Shown: in pieces, positions 43,746 to 54,720 of the stretch
Position numbering within the stretch: the first letter of the stretch is position 1
Layout: each line of letters begins with the position of its first letter
NCBI GenBank assembly: GCA_000507305.1
Contig: DF239239.1
Coordinates: 252,799-316,798, forward strand
DNA: 64,000 bases
Direction of reading: 5' to 3'
DNA from: Breviolum minutum Mf 1.05b.01
Taxonomy: Eukaryota; Sar; Dinophyceae; Suessiales; Symbiodiniaceae
The notes under the pieces: generated by a model
What the model was told of the DNA's origin: nothing
Seen by the model: the letters and a program-made list of their open reading frames with translations, nothing else
The model's database searches: none
Made by a program: the position numbers and the translations under genes

Positions 43746-43810
43746 AATCTGCACAGTTGGCTTGGCTTCTTTCAGAGATTTGGAGATGGCGGAGCTAGCT
43801 TGGTACCTTG
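43746..43810 (+). CDS. 65-bp exon-like island with consensus borders
   Basis: TTCCCTTACAG at the left and ACCTTG|GTAAGC at the right. Two frames are open (LHSWLGFFQRFGDGGASLVP or ICTVGLASFRDLEMAELAWY). An F3 MITE starts 25 bp into the following intron-like sequence. Confidence 0.42.
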
Positions 43811-43834
43811 GTAAGCTGAGTAGAGATATATGGC

Positions 43835-43897
43835 TACCCTCTCTGAAACTAACATTTTCGCTCCTGAAAATCAGAACTGTTAGTTTCAGGAAGGGTA
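43835..43897. repeat. Short MITE F3 copy
   Basis: TACCCTCTCTGAAACTAACA..CTGTTAGTTTCAGGAAGGGT, almost only the inverted ends. Confidence 0.82.
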
Positions 43898-44417
43898 CAT
43901 CTCAAAATTAAAGCCCCAAGATCTGTGATGTTTCCCAATTACAAATCTCTGAGCGGATGGTTTCGGGAGGGAGTACAGCTACCCTCTTTCAGCAGCGAAA
44001 GACAAGATTTTTCTAAAGGGAACATCATCGAATCCTCTAAACATCACATGTTTGTACCAGCACCCTCCAAAGGGGTGGTGTTTGAACCCTAAGGCTGTCG
44101 TTCAGTGGCACCCCTTACCATCCATTTGGCACCTCTTGGAGGGTCCAGGTATATTTTTTAAGCGGGTTTATATTCTCTCTTTCAAGCATACTCAGTTTGT
44201 TCAAGAGTCCGGGCTCGACGTTGGCTGGGATTTTCAGTAGGCTTGAGTTTTCACACTGTTGATGTAACAGCAAGTTGGATAAAGTCTTGACTGTTTTTCT
44301 TCGTTGGGAATAATATGAAATATCATCATTAATAAACAAACTTACATTATAGCTATAATATATAGATTATCAATATAGTAGTATTCTAAATCCAAACAGA
44401 TAATGTTTTCACTTTTG

Positions 44418-44524
44418 GTACCCCCCCGAAAACTAACATGACAATGGAACATCCACCATTTGAAGATGTATTTCCTATTGAAAATGGGTTTTTTCCAATG
44501 TCATGTTAGTTTTCAGGGCTGTAC
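44418..44524. repeat. MITE F3 copy
   Basis: GTACCCCCCCGAAAACTAAC..CATGTTAGTTTTCAGGGCTG with the internal ATTTGAAGATGTATTTCCTA block shared with 33860 and 44830. Confidence 0.85.
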
Positions 44525-44693
44525 CATTTGGTCATTTCATACTGTTTCTATCATCGAGGGTGATTTTTGTTGGAGCATTTAACCACCAGGCGCGGGCTGG
44601 AAATGGCAAAGGCCTGTTTTGAGCCGAGCGCGCAGGTGGTGGGGGATGGAATGTTGGTTGGATAAAGAAACATTGCGGTTGAAAACACCTCCT

Positions 44694-44694
44694 C

Positions 44695-44752
<58 letters not shown>

Positions 44753-44795
44753 GCAACAGCAACAGCAACAGCAACAACAACAACAACAACAACAA
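44694..44795. repeat. (CAA)n/(CAG) microsatellite
   Basis: About 34 CAA/CAG triplets. The poly-Gln or poly-Leu readings are not evidence of a gene. Confidence 0.95.
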
Positions 44796-44964
44796 ATTGT
44801 TACAAAGGTTGGCAACAGAAGTAGATGGACCATTTATTTGAAGATGTATTTTTGTGCGTTTTATTGGACATGGTGATTTTCCATACCATGTTAATTTACC
44901 AGAGGGGTGAATGGCACTTGGGGTTTCAAGTTGATGGAAAGAAATCCCAGACTTTGTTTTCCAG

Positions 44965-45113
44965 GCAGGTGTTTTTCTCACGGCAAAAAACAGGTTCAGA
45001 TGGTGAAGTATCCCGGAAAGATATCCTGCCATTCTCTTCCAAATTACCGAATCTGAGAAGATTTTATTTGGAAGCCCAAAACAAGAGGCATTTGGATATT
45101 GTATGGATACGTT
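44965..45113 (+). CDS. Exon-like island
   Basis: After TTTTCCAG the frame reads SDGEVSRKDILPFSSKLPNL then RRFYLEAQNKRHLDIVW. An internal AACAG|GTTCAG at 44993 could make the first exon only 29 bp. Confidence 0.35.
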
Positions 45114-45288
45114 GATTTGGGACTGATCCTAAAATTCAAGTCATGATCATACCCTAGACTCTCTAGACATTCAAAATCCTGCAGTCATACCTGGTGATGA
45201 TCGATATCAGCCGAGCCGTAGGAGATGTGAATTGGGGTTCATTAACAAGGATCCTCACGTCCGGTATGACTGGATGATTTTGGATGTC

Positions 45289-45431
45289 TTCAAGGTTGGC
45301 CCCTTCAAGTTATAAATGGGGTTGAAACTAAAACCTCTATGAAGGGCCTTATTATAAATGGGTAACTGGGATTACAACCCTACTTATAGAAGTTATAACC
45401 GAATTTATAACTGGTAGGGGTTTACCTTGTA
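45289..45431. repeat. MITE F1 copy, diverged
   Basis: TTCAAGGTTGGCCCC..GGTAGGGGTTTACCTTGTA with the family's TTATAAATGGG and ATAACC interior. Confidence 0.75.
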
Positions 45432-46528
45432 TGATTTGTTGCCATGTGTTTAATTAGTACAATCTTATCATATCTATGGGACTGGTATATTTACTTACAC
45501 ACAAAAACCCATCAAAATCATCCATGATCCTATGGGAATCAGATTCTGAAAAATGTCTTTCTCAGATCTCACTTCCAGGTTTGAGCGCTAAGTAAAGGTA
45601 TTTCTTCAATCAAACCATCCAAATTGGTCAATTACCCCAAACAATTACAGTCCTTAGGCATCAATCGTCATATTTTCAGATGATGATGAGCCAGGGGTTG
45701 CCCAATCACCTCCTAAACGCATGGTAGATTTAGGTTTTATTGCCATTCTCAGAAGGTGATTGGATCCCTAGTTTTCCCACTAGGTCTTTAGAACGATGTT
45801 TCTTTCTAGATGAGCAATGAAGAACCACAGGGAAATCAATGAACAATGAACAATGTATTTTGTGCACCTGTTTCTTATCGTCTAATTCTACTTGTTCCAT
45901 TCAAGTATTTGTAGATTTTTTATTTTCTATTGAGAAAAAAGACAAATCCATTGTTGCCAGGAGTCTAACACGTTTATTGCCTTTGTGAAAATTGTTTTCA
46001 TCTTCCAAGCACGCGAATTCTGCGCAGGTGGCGGTTTCACATGCATTCTGACACAGCGCTACAAATAGAAGTGATGTTGAGAAGTGGTGTTACATGGGTG
46101 TTTCCGAAAATGGTGGTACCCCCAAATCATCTATTTTGATAGGGGTTTCCATTATAGACCATCCATTTTGGGGTACCACTATTCTTGGAAACACCTACAT
46201 GATTCCTTTGACAAAACGCTTTACAAGTCCTGCTGCTCTTGAATGGTAATCCCATCTTAAGATATCTTAAGTGGCTAAGGCTTAAGAACCACTGTGTTTA
46301 ACAACCCAAAAATGTAGGGTTATATATCCTTAATTGGGTCACTTGGGTTTATTACAGGTGATCCTTTACCTTTTACCATTGTCAATTACCATTCCATCTC
46401 TGGAATCTGTTTTTTTTTTCACCAAGAGTTGAGCGGATTCATTCCATTTCATTATGTAACAAATCTGAATAAGCCGATAATCCAGCTGAAAGTCTTATTC
46501 ATCATCATGACAATCAACATTATGATAT
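45432..46528. other. No confident gene
   Basis: An F11-type segment near 45655-45770 (CATATTTTCAGATGATGATG..CATTCTCAGAAGGTGA) and MITE F12 at 46091-46199. Nothing else supported. Confidence 0.45.
46091..46199. repeat. MITE F12 copy
   Basis: GGTGTTTCCGAAAATGGTGG..CCACTATTCTTGGAAACACC; a related copy is at 63729-63851. Confidence 0.85.
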
Positions 46529-46615
46529 GTCATCATGATCATCATCATCAGCATCATGATCAGCATCATCATCATGATCATCATCATCATGATCATCATC
46601 ATCATCATCATCATC

Positions 46616-46646
<31 letters not shown>

Positions 46647-46664
46647 CTGATCATGATGATGATG

Positions 46665-46712
<48 letters not shown>

Positions 46713-46719
46713 TTCATCA
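46529..46719. repeat. (CAT/ATC)n microsatellite with GATCATG interruptions
   Basis: Long CAT array in two blocks around TGATCATGATGATGATGATC, which makes the tract partly self-complementary. Confidence 0.95.
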
Positions 46720-46805
46720 TTCAGTTTTAGAGTGAAACTTGAAGATCATCCACTGCTCACCACATTTGTCAGTGGAATATACTCCTGTTACCTCAAAAAA
46801 TCCAG

Positions 46806-46938
46806 CAAGTTCCAACACTTTTCAAACACCTTGGCGTTTTTTTTCTCAACATCCGCACGAACTCCAATGGTTTCAAAACTGTTTCTCCTTCGCATCCTCC
46901 TCAAATGGAAAGGCGAGTCGAACGTCTCACCCTTGCAG
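46806..46938 (+). CDS. Exon-like island with consensus borders
   Basis: Between AAAAAATCCAG and ACCCTTGCAG|GTGCCA. Phase 0 reading QVPTLFKHLGVFFLNIRTNS then NGFKTVSPSHPPQMERRVER. Strong candidate exon of unknown function. Confidence 0.52.
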
Positions 46939-46999
46939 GTGCCACCAGTTGTAAGAAGCTGTATGGATACCGCTTATGTAGGGGGAAACAAAAAAACAC

Positions 47000-47262
47000 A
47001 AAAACAGCCGGCTATAAGATGTCAGGATTCCTCCATTGTCAACCTGAAGATGTTCGTTCAGGAATGTATTTGGCCAACAAGGGCCCCTGCAGGGCCAAGG
47101 TTTCACATCAAGCAACCGAACCTCATTTGCTGGCCGCGAAGAAAGCGACAACCAAACGGCGCCGCGAAAACCAAACGGCCCGCTGAGAGTCCGAAACGGT
47201 TCCTAATAAATAGTGGTTTTGTTAGTGAAGGGAGTGTATCTATAGGGAGTGTATCTATATAG
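47000..47262 (+). CDS. Exon-like region, basic
   Basis: Two overlapping frames; one ends ICWPRRKRQPNGAAKTKRPA then ESPKRFLINSG, Lys/Arg-rich like a nuclear or nucleic-acid-binding tail, stopping at 47262. Exact borders and frame uncertain. Confidence 0.35.
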
Positions 47263-48631
47263 GGTACATTTGCTTGTATAAGATTCATGTGTTGGTTTAG
47301 TGAATCGATGTAGGTAAATACACACTAACTAATTGATTGCGTTTGGAGAGGGTTTTTAGGAATCCTTCCATAAAATAGTCGGAATTTCGGTTTTGGGGAT
47401 TCCAATTTAGTCCTCTTAAGACAAGAAGAGCCGTTGAGTGTCCAACAATCACGGAGCATGTGGGTCTCGGAAATTGGCAGCCATCATGTCGGATGTTTCA
47501 GAAATCTTGCGTTTACAAAGAATCGGCATGCGTATCATTATTTGAATATGAATCTGTAATAATATATACATGTAGATACAAATGTACATAGGAAACCTTA
47601 GTCAAACATAGGTCCGAGTCCAAAAATCTCAACGTTGGTGCAACCCGGCGGATTTGTTGAAGCACCATCCTAAAATCGTGACCTTACAAGACATGTTTGG
47701 CATTTCTTTGGTCTTGAGCAATTCTAAACTTATGAACCGCATGTATGTGTATTTATATTATATATATTATATGTACACTTAGCGGCTCATGATGGCTCAT
47801 GGTACTTAGGGCTAGCAGAAATAAACAATTGGTCATGTTTCCTATCAACTGAAAGCAGATATATTTGCTATGGTTTCGAGATATGATGTATTACACCCCG
47901 GAAACTTCAGTGAAATTTCACATTGAAAACGCCGTGCTTTTTTTGAAAAAGAAAACTTTTTTTGAGAAAACCTATCCAACCATTCGCTTTTCTGTTTCAA
48001 GTTACACCACCTGGAAAGGATCGATGGGGATCGCCACTCCCATGAGTCTTGGTTTATCATGGCCCCTTGTTACTAATCCACCTTACTTGGGGTGGCGGTT
48101 GCGCAAACCGCCATCGATCCTTTCACTACGATGTCACCTCTAAGGTGTTCAAGGTCGACTAGGTGCATCCTTGGTGTTCCTTGGTGGCAAATTGACTGTT
48201 GGGCACTTAAAAAACGTAGGTAAGTGTATATGGATCGTTAGAATCCCTACATAATCCCGATAACATGATAGTCTGATAGTATATGTCCTTATGAATGGTT
48301 CATTTATATGACCAATTAGAATCCAAAATTGTATATATACTTCAAATCGATATAATGGTTTCTTATCATCCCTATATACCATGGGGTAGTATAACCCCCT
48401 TTCTTAAACTAAATCCAGGGTTTTGAACGCTGCTCAGATGGCACTCAAATTGTTCCGGTACTTCCTGGTAGTATCCCGAACGGAAGGTACAGTCAAAAGA
48501 CAAAGTCGTCTCTCTTTGTATGTTTTTGTAGCCGTGCCTATGGGGAGAGCATTTTTCAGATGTCGTCTCTTTTGAGCACCCCGCATACTAAATGCATCAT
48601 TTGAGTCAACCTTAGAAATTAGAGATGGAAT
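47263..48631. other. No confident gene
   Basis: An F6-like remnant near 47255-47330 and an F2-like reverse remnant near 48340-48440 (CCATGGGGTAGTATAACCCC). The rest shows nothing supported. Confidence 0.45.
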
Positions 48632-49429
48632 ATGATGAATGTAGTGTTTAGTGGTGGTGGCGGAACATGTCCGAGTGACCGCTGTTATCCAAAGCTACCT
48701 CTGGTTGATGCTGCGTGTGCTGGCCCTACTACAGCATTTTCCAGCCCGTGGGAAATTATCCCCGATGGTGGAGGCTTGCTTTCTTCGGCAGCTTGGTTAG
48801 CACCGCGCGAGCAGACAGACACGCTCAAGGGATTGCGTAACATGTTTCTAGATTACGCTCGTTCTAGGGCATTGGTGCCGCGGCTGCTGGAGCATGTCTC
48901 AAAGCGCTGCGAGAATCCGCTCCTGGCAGATGATGAAATCCATGTTTTGAGGGCCAAGATGGCAGAATTTCTAAAGGTTGCAGGGTGGCCCTGTACATTG
49001 CAAGTCCGTAGACATCAGCCATTCTTGTTGGATATATGGCGAGCGTTGAGCGGTGTCACTGCCGATGCCGACCGGGCCCTGCCACAGCTACTGACATCAG
49101 GTGTGCCAACTGGTGTGGTTCAGCCCATTCTGCCGTGGAATATGGGAAACAGTCTGGTACTGCTGCTAGAAACGATGGTGCTGGTTGTGCTGGTCTTTGT
49201 GTTGGTGCTGGTTGGTGCTGCTGGTGCTGGTGGGGGTGGTGGTGGCTTCGAAAGGCCAGGAAACAAGTGCATGACGTTAACCCAGCAGGTTGTCCAGAGC
49301 CTATGCACCGTCGGCAGGCACAACAGAAGGCCTATAAGAACCAAAACAAAAAGAGGAAGCAACAGCGGGCTGAGTGGAAGAAAGTTGAAAAAGAAACTGG
49401 CCAGGCAAGAGACGCTCATGGATTGGTAG
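48632..49429 (+). pseudogene. Fragment of a probable retroelement protein
   Basis: An open frame of 265 codons. Residues about 30-170 are protein-like: SPWEIIPDGGGLLSSAAWLA, TLKGLRNMFLDYARSRALVP, LLEHVSKRCENPLLADDEIH and QPFLLDIWRALSGVTADADR, ending LLTSGVPTGVVQPILP. The pattern, with GVPTGV near the end, resembles the region ahead of RT in dinoflagellate retroelements, which I infer rather than prove. After about 49135 the frame runs into Val/Leu and Gly-rich low complexity (GCTGGTGCTGG repeats), and a neighbouring frame carries a basic tail. Probably a truncated copy. No introns or MITEs interrupt it. Confidence 0.45.
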
Positions 49430-49600
49430 CATCAAGGTCATTGCAGATAAATCCGTGGTGATGGTTGTGTATCTACTATTTGTACGAAACCCAATTGCAT
49501 AGAAACCTAAGATCACGTAGGCCCAGTGTTAACGTAGAGTTAAGACCATGCAGTCAAACATGGAACCGATCCAACGATTCAAAAGACCTGAATATAGCAG

Positions 49601-49701
49601 GCGCCAGAGCAGCTGGTCGCAAAGCGACACAAAGACGCTGCTAAGAAGAGGGATTACAGAGCACGTCTTCGGGACGTGGAAGCCCGTATCCGTGAGGCCA
49701 G
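49601..49701 (+). CDS. Exon-like island, basic helix
   Basis: Between TGAATATAGCAG and GAGGCCAG|GTCCGA, reading APEQLVAKRHKDAAKKRDYR then ARLRDVEARIREA. The charged helix resembles a bZIP basic region or coiled coil in composition only. Confidence 0.5.
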
Positions 49702-49766
49702 GTCCGAAACATAAGTAAACAAGCAACGACGAATTTATGACATGTGCCTGCCCATGGCAGGAAGAA

Positions 49767-50790
49767 TCATAGAGTGCTAACCCCACCCCCCCAAAAAAAG
49801 TACCCCAAATTTGGAGAGATCTACATAAAGTTTCCCAAGTATAACGCAAGACATTACTTAGGTTTAATAAGGCTAAAATCAAAATAATAAGTATTCCAGG
49901 CTTGTTCTGGTGTGGTAAGTTAGCCTTATTTGTGCCTTATTAAGGAGACAGTTTGTGCATGGCTTGGTCATTTAATGCGTGAAGCTTAGCAAGAGATATT
50001 AAGGGATTTGCTTCCAGAAGGAATGAGTGCATGATAAATAAAAGGGAAATTCTGACTGCACCAAGCATAATGCAGCAACTGCCTTATTAAGGAACCAACA
50101 AGATTTTTGTTGAAAGGGTCTCTCCAAATTTGGGGTACTTTTTTTGGGGGATGGGGTTAGCACAGTGGATCGTTTTGGAAAGTTTTGTGGTCATGTGAAG
50201 CATAACCTGGCAATGAGCTTATTAAGGTTTCCCTAGTCTGGCCACATTTTTTGAGCTGATGTGTCCCACCTTATGCGCGATGCGAGATATGTGGGGAGAT
50301 GTGGTGGTGTTAAAGCTCTGTAATTCGGACTTCCTATGACAAGAAAAAATCCGCATGCCTTAAATTTCAAAAAAAACAAAGGAAAAACAGGAAACACCCT
50401 TATTAAGGGTCTTTGGACAGTTCAATTTGGGAATCTTTTTTTTCAGCCTTTCCCAGCTACCAAAGCACTAAAAAACATTTCCAGCCTTATTAAGCCTTAT
50501 TGGTTTTTCCAGCTATCAAAGGCACAAATATGAATAATGCTTATTAAACCTGCATTGATGAAAATGTAGATTGGCTTCTTGCAATGCCTGTTCATCATAG
50601 TTTTTTGGCTGATTTTATGGCATGAATCTTAATATTGTTTAATAATAGTCATGCATCCATTGCCCATTCCAAGAACTTTAGTTCATGGCATTTCACAATG
50701 ACTGGATACCCGATAAGACTTAATAAGGGGAAAACAACTATACAAGGTTTGGGGTACTTTTTTTGGGGGGGTGGGGTTAGCACTCTATGA
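49767..50790. mobile_element. 1-kb terminal-inverted-repeat element with 5-bp target-site duplication
   Basis: TCATAGAGTGCTAACCCCAC at the left and GTGGGGTTAGCACTCTATGA at the right; the inverted repeat is over 40 bp, continuing through CCCCC, AAAAAAA and GTACCCCAAA. AAGAA flanks both ends (49762-49766 and 50791-50795). An additional internal inverted end at about 50119-50162 suggests a nested or duplicated structure. No transposase ORF, so it is non-autonomous. The interior holds many TTATTAAG motifs. It interrupts what looks like the start of an exon. Confidence 0.92.
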
Positions 50791-50795
50791 AAGAA

Positions 50796-51020
50796 GCGCT
50801 GGCCGAGAAGGCTCTGAGAGAAGCTGGTAATAATCCCGCTGTGACCGAGATCTGGGATGCCACCAAGATCCGCGCAAAGGCGGGCCAGGGTCTGTAGACG
50901 ACGCATTGAAAAACTGGGGAGCCTCCGGTCGCGCAGGATTTGCGACTCCCTCCACCTGGGCAACGGCTGCCTCCCAGAAAAGAGCCAGAGAAGCTGGAGG
51001 CAACCGCGACTTAGCACGGG
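50796..51020 (+). CDS. Exon-like region interrupted at its left edge by a transposon, one frameshift
   Basis: Joined to GGCAG|GAAGAA left of the element, the frame reads EEALAEKALREAGNNPAVTE then IWDATKIRAKAGQG to TAG near 50895. The adjacent frame then continues DDALKNWGASGRAGFATPST and WATAASQKRAREAGGNRDLA. Both parts are Ala/Lys-rich and clearly protein-like. A single indel near 50896 would connect them. Confidence 0.5.
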
Positions 51021-51081
51021 GTGCCATGAGCCATTTTTTTTTCTGAAAATCACATGCCAGTCTGCTTCATTTCACATGCAG

Positions 51082-51291
51082 GACGACGGAGACACCGACT
51101 TCCAAAAAGCCCTTGAAGAGTCGAAGAAAAGGTTCGAGACCAAAAAGAGGCAGGAACCTGCAGACTGCTCCAAAGCCACCAGACCAGACTCGACATTTTT
51201 CCACACTGGCCAGGGAGCCTCCCAGAAAGACGATGAATTTCGGTACCTCGTTCGCACCTCGTTCGCCTGCCTCGTTCGCACCCAGACATAA
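51082..51291 (+). CDS. Exon-like island, probably 3'-terminal
   Basis: After TTTCACATGCAG: DDGDTDFQKALEESKKRFET, then KKRQEPADCSKATRPDSTFF and a tail with TSFACLVRTQT, stop at 51289-51291. Charged, low-complexity character. A 61-bp GT..AG intron from 51021 would link it to the previous island, but the phases do not match as read. Confidence 0.5.
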   Translation, partial: DDGDTDFQKALEESKKRFETKKRQEPADCSKATRPDSTFFHTGQGASQKDDEFRYLVRTSFACLVRTQT

Positions 51292-53122
51292 CTGCAATAA
51301 AGTTAGGGTTTTATTCTACTGTATTGGTCTCCGTGCTACGATTACACTGCAAAGCGGCGCTGTTATCAATGAAAGCACTGTTCTTTCTGTGCCCTACCAT
51401 GACAAAGTGATGGTTTGTGATTTCTTGCGAATCCATTGGGAAGTGCTGTGCAAAACTAGACTCAAGCACAACTCTTCTTGTTGCCTTGCCATGCAGATTG
51501 GACAAATCCAGTGATAATTTCGAAGGTTCGAGGTATATAGTCTCCGTGCCACGATTACATTGCAAAGTGCAGCAAAAAAATAAGACAGAACACTGCCTTT
51601 TCCTGCTTCTTACCATGCAGAATGGACTGATCCAATGAAATTTTGCAAAATTTTAAAGAATTTTGGGTCTAGTGGCGTGTGCGTTTAGAGTGGGCAGAAC
51701 CATAAGAGATGACAAAGAGATGACATATTGAATCCTGCGTTTACATTGGGGAGTCTGAAAAGAGACGGGCGAGTGATGACTTTGTCGTTTCGCTGTAAGC
51801 ATCCGATTTTTTACAAGTTGTTTCCTGGTGTGTTGGGCAGAAAAACGATACTTGCCAACCTATCAGCTTGAAGTCTAAGAGTTTAATACTGTTGATGGCA
51901 ACCAGAAATCCAGCGAGGTTTTATCAGTTGAGGGAGGGAAGTTGGTAGTTGAAATCTACCATATTATTTACAGGGTTTCATTCCCATCCATCCATTTCCG
52001 GTGGGTTGGTTGGGGTCATGGGATTTCTGAAGCATCAAACAGTATCTCGTCCAACTTGTCCAACCGGTGAAAGTGAAGACCCCCAAGTTTGACGATAGAG
52101 ATCCAGGGCCCCCCAAGTTTGTGAGGTGTGAAAAACCTGGGGGTCCTTTGCAGAAGACACATTTTTTTTTAGAATGTTTGAGAGCATCCAACATGCAGAA
52201 GGTATGACTGCAACTCATTTTTGGTGACATTTTTTGAAAAAGGTTCCTCACTGTAAACCATTTAGTACTGCTTGGGATCTATAGTTGTTTTTTTCAATTT
52301 TGTGTGTGTGTGTGTGTGTGAAAACTCTCGTTTTTCGTAGATTCGATACTGTTTGATGTGTCACTTCTTTTGTGATCACCAGAAATCCATCGACATATGT
52401 ATGTATATATATATATAATTATATACGTATCCGATAACTCCAAGCATTCCTTTCAAACTGTGTTTCTACATTGCCTCAATTGATGCATTTGTGACAAATT
52501 GAAGGCCCACTCCTGCTGTTCCACCATCGCGGAGGGTGGAGGAATGGAACGACACTTCTGGGAGTCAATGATTGGCTGGTATGGTTTAGGCTGATTTACA
52601 CTCCCTTGAAACTAACAGCGGAAAGCACCTGACAATTGGATGGTTGGATGTTGAGGGAAAGGTCGTTTATCTACCATCATTTACAGGGTTTGGATGCACC
52701 ATCCAAACGGTGGTTGGCCTTGGGATTTCTGAACCATCAACAGTAGTACCTGACAATTGGATGCTTGGAAGAGTATACTCGTTTCCTTTTGGGATGGCGA
52801 TACCTGGCAGGTGCGAGCTGTTAGTTTCAGGGAGTCTAAGTGGATCAATGCCCTCAAAGTTCCCCTTTTTGATTGACATGATTCATGGTTTTTGGGTAAC
52901 CTTTCCCATAGGATCCATGGGACGAACGGTATATTTACCTACATGTAAATGCGGTTTGGTTGAGGCTTGATGCTGGTTCTTCGTACAAACTCTCCCAGAA
53001 CGTTAGTCGTGAAAGAATCAAAATGATCACACGTCAGAAAAAAACAACATGATTTGTATACAGTAAATGAAATCTTGTTGAAATTTCCGACATCACCATG
53101 AGAAATTGTATACTATCATCAT
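51292..53122. other. Non-coding with repeats
   Basis: A duplicated motif (GTCTCCGTGC(T/C)ACGATTAC followed by a CTGCCTT/TGTTCTTTC-like block) at about 51328 and 51540; F7-type elements near 51887 and 52630; a (TG)n run at 52302-52320; F3 ends enclosing 52592-52846. No supported gene. Confidence 0.45.
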
Positions 53123-53305
53123 ATGAATCCTGTGAAATCTGGAGGTTATTTCAACGTCTCCTATTCCCAAGAAATCACCGAAAATCTGCGTTCCTTGCGA
53201 GCGACCCAACAAAAGGAGCTACGGAGACCCAGACCTCCAGTGTCATCTCGACCAGTGGAAGTGGCCATGGTTGAGAGCAAGAAGGTGGAGTTGTTTCCCC
53301 CCTGA
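53123..53305 (+). CDS. Exon-like island, possibly 3'-terminal
   Basis: 60 codons: NVSYSQEITENLRSLRATQQ then KELRRPRPPVSSRPVEVAMV and a final ESKKVELFPP before TGA. Helix followed by a Pro-rich segment. Coding character is good; the left border is not clear. Confidence 0.45.
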   Translation: MNPVKSGGYFNVSYSQEITENLRSLRATQQKELRRPRPPVSSRPVEVAMVESKKVELFPP

Positions 53306-53409
53306 GAAAGGTGGTGAAACCGTGAACCCTTGAATGATTTTTGATGCTGTCAAAATTGCCATTTTCAATTTTCAAGGAGCCAGTCAATAAAACCATAAAA
53401 CCAGACAAT

Positions 53410-53660
53410 TTTCTCTAAAGAATCAGGGTTTTTTCTTGAGTGATTTCCTGGGCAGAACTTGTTGGGGTTGTGCATGGGGCAGCAAAAACATGGTCCTTGA
53501 TTCTTTAGAGGTCGTTTTGGTCGATTTTGCTTGAAAACTGCCTCTTGGAGGCCCTGATTGTTTAGAGAGAAGTCTTGTTGGACAAAACCCTAAAACGTAC
53601 TGTATGTTTCTTTAGAGGGTCATTTTGAAGCAGACCTACTCCCCTCCAAACACATTCTAA
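53410..53660. repeat. Repeat with TCTAAAGAATCAGG inverted motifs
   Basis: TCTCTAAAGAATCAGGG (53413) pairs with CCCTGATTGTTTAGAGA (about 53553); further copies of the motif at about 53500 and 53645. Confidence 0.6.
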
Positions 53661-53684
53661 AGAATCACATCCAAGGGTTTCGAA

Positions 53685-54546
53685 GTGAATTCGCAGGGGG
53701 ATGGACAGGTATTGCTTGACACAAATTCACAACCAGAAAAGCCTGAAGATGATGGCGAAAGCAATGTTCAGACGAATGATGCTGGTGAGCATGTTGACCA
53801 ACTTATGGGATCAAATTACTACAATACTCTGAACATCTTGAAGGCAAAGTATCTGAGTTGCTTCACAGACAGACAGCAGGGCTAAAGTGTCATTGTTTGC
53901 AATTGGTGCTTTCAATCCTGCACGCATTGATCGTGGTGCATTTTTTCCTACCAGATCTTTGAGAGCTAGATTTGGTGTACGTCGTTTTTATGTACCACAA
54001 GGTCCAGCGTATATGGTCATGCTGTTTGAGAAGAATTTGGCACCTTTTGGCATTTTGCCACGTGGTGTTGAAATCAAGATTAGTTCATTTGCTGTTGGTG
54101 ATGCCCGACCTGGTCATCCTACTCACCTTACAAGTGAGAAAGCCAAGAAGAGCGTATCACCAGATTTGAATGATGATGAGTGCGCATTGGTTTCAGAATT
54201 ATTGCATTGTTGACACAGCGTGGCGGGGTGGGAAACATTGACATGCGTCGTTTGCAGGCAAGGTACTCTGTGACTGGATCTGTACCTAGTGGTAACTGGG
54301 CTGAAGTTGATCTTTTTTATATCATCTCGACAAGATGGAGTGCTTCGTGAAGGTCAATTTCCATCAGTGTGCACTGATGATCAAATGAGTTATGCATATC
54401 GGTACACACCTACTCCGGCTGGTGGTGGTGCCAATGTAGCTTTACGAGGTGAAATGAAGAATCACATCAAAATCATTATAAGCCGCCTTGCGCCTTTTTT
54501 GAGGGACGAAAAAAAACATTACTTGGACAATCCAAAGGGTTGGTGA
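53685..54546 (+). pseudogene. Intronless decayed gene of unknown family
   Basis: Coding-like sequence runs through at least four frame segments without introns or MITEs: an acidic N-terminal part (SQPEKPEDDGESNVQTNDAG), then SLFAIGAFNPARIDRGAFFP and RRFYVPQGPAYMVMLFEKNL. Near 54180 the frame changes and continues RIGFRIIALLTQRGGVGNID and SGNWAEVDLFYII; near 54320 it changes again to LREGQFPSVCTDDQMSYAYR and ends KKHYLDNPKGW. Breaks at about 53880, 54180 and 54325. Codons here often end in T or A, unlike the GC-rich exon islands. It may be a retrocopy or an integrated foreign (possibly viral) gene; I cannot identify it. Confidence 0.5.
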
Positions 54547-54604
54547 TTGGCAAGTTTAAAAAGTGATGGTAGTCCTAGTAAGTCCGGCATATATTGTATA
54601 TCCC

Positions 54605-54720
54605 GAGGTATCAATCGTTATACTCTCAGATGATGATGCTTGGGGTGTCCAATCACCGAAACGAGACGCATTAGTATTCAGGTCCCATCAAACCATTCTC
54701 ACAAGGTGAGCCAGGATTTA
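54605..54720. repeat. Repeat F11 copy
   Basis: GGTATCAATCGTTATACTCT CAGATGATGATG-type left part and CATTCTCACAAGGTGAGCCA right part, as near 36080 and 45655. Confidence 0.6.

Noticed and set aside
44532..45032. Minus-strand ORF with a long Leu run
   Set aside because: Open through the CAA repeat by composition; the plus-strand island at 44965 explains the only protein-like part.
46429..46735. His-, Asp-, Ile- and Met-rich ORFs
   Set aside because: CAT-triplet array read in different frames.
51295..51302. AATAAA poly-A signal after 51291
   Set aside because: Dinoflagellates are not known to rely on AAUAAA, and a 6-mer in AT-rich DNA is weak evidence.
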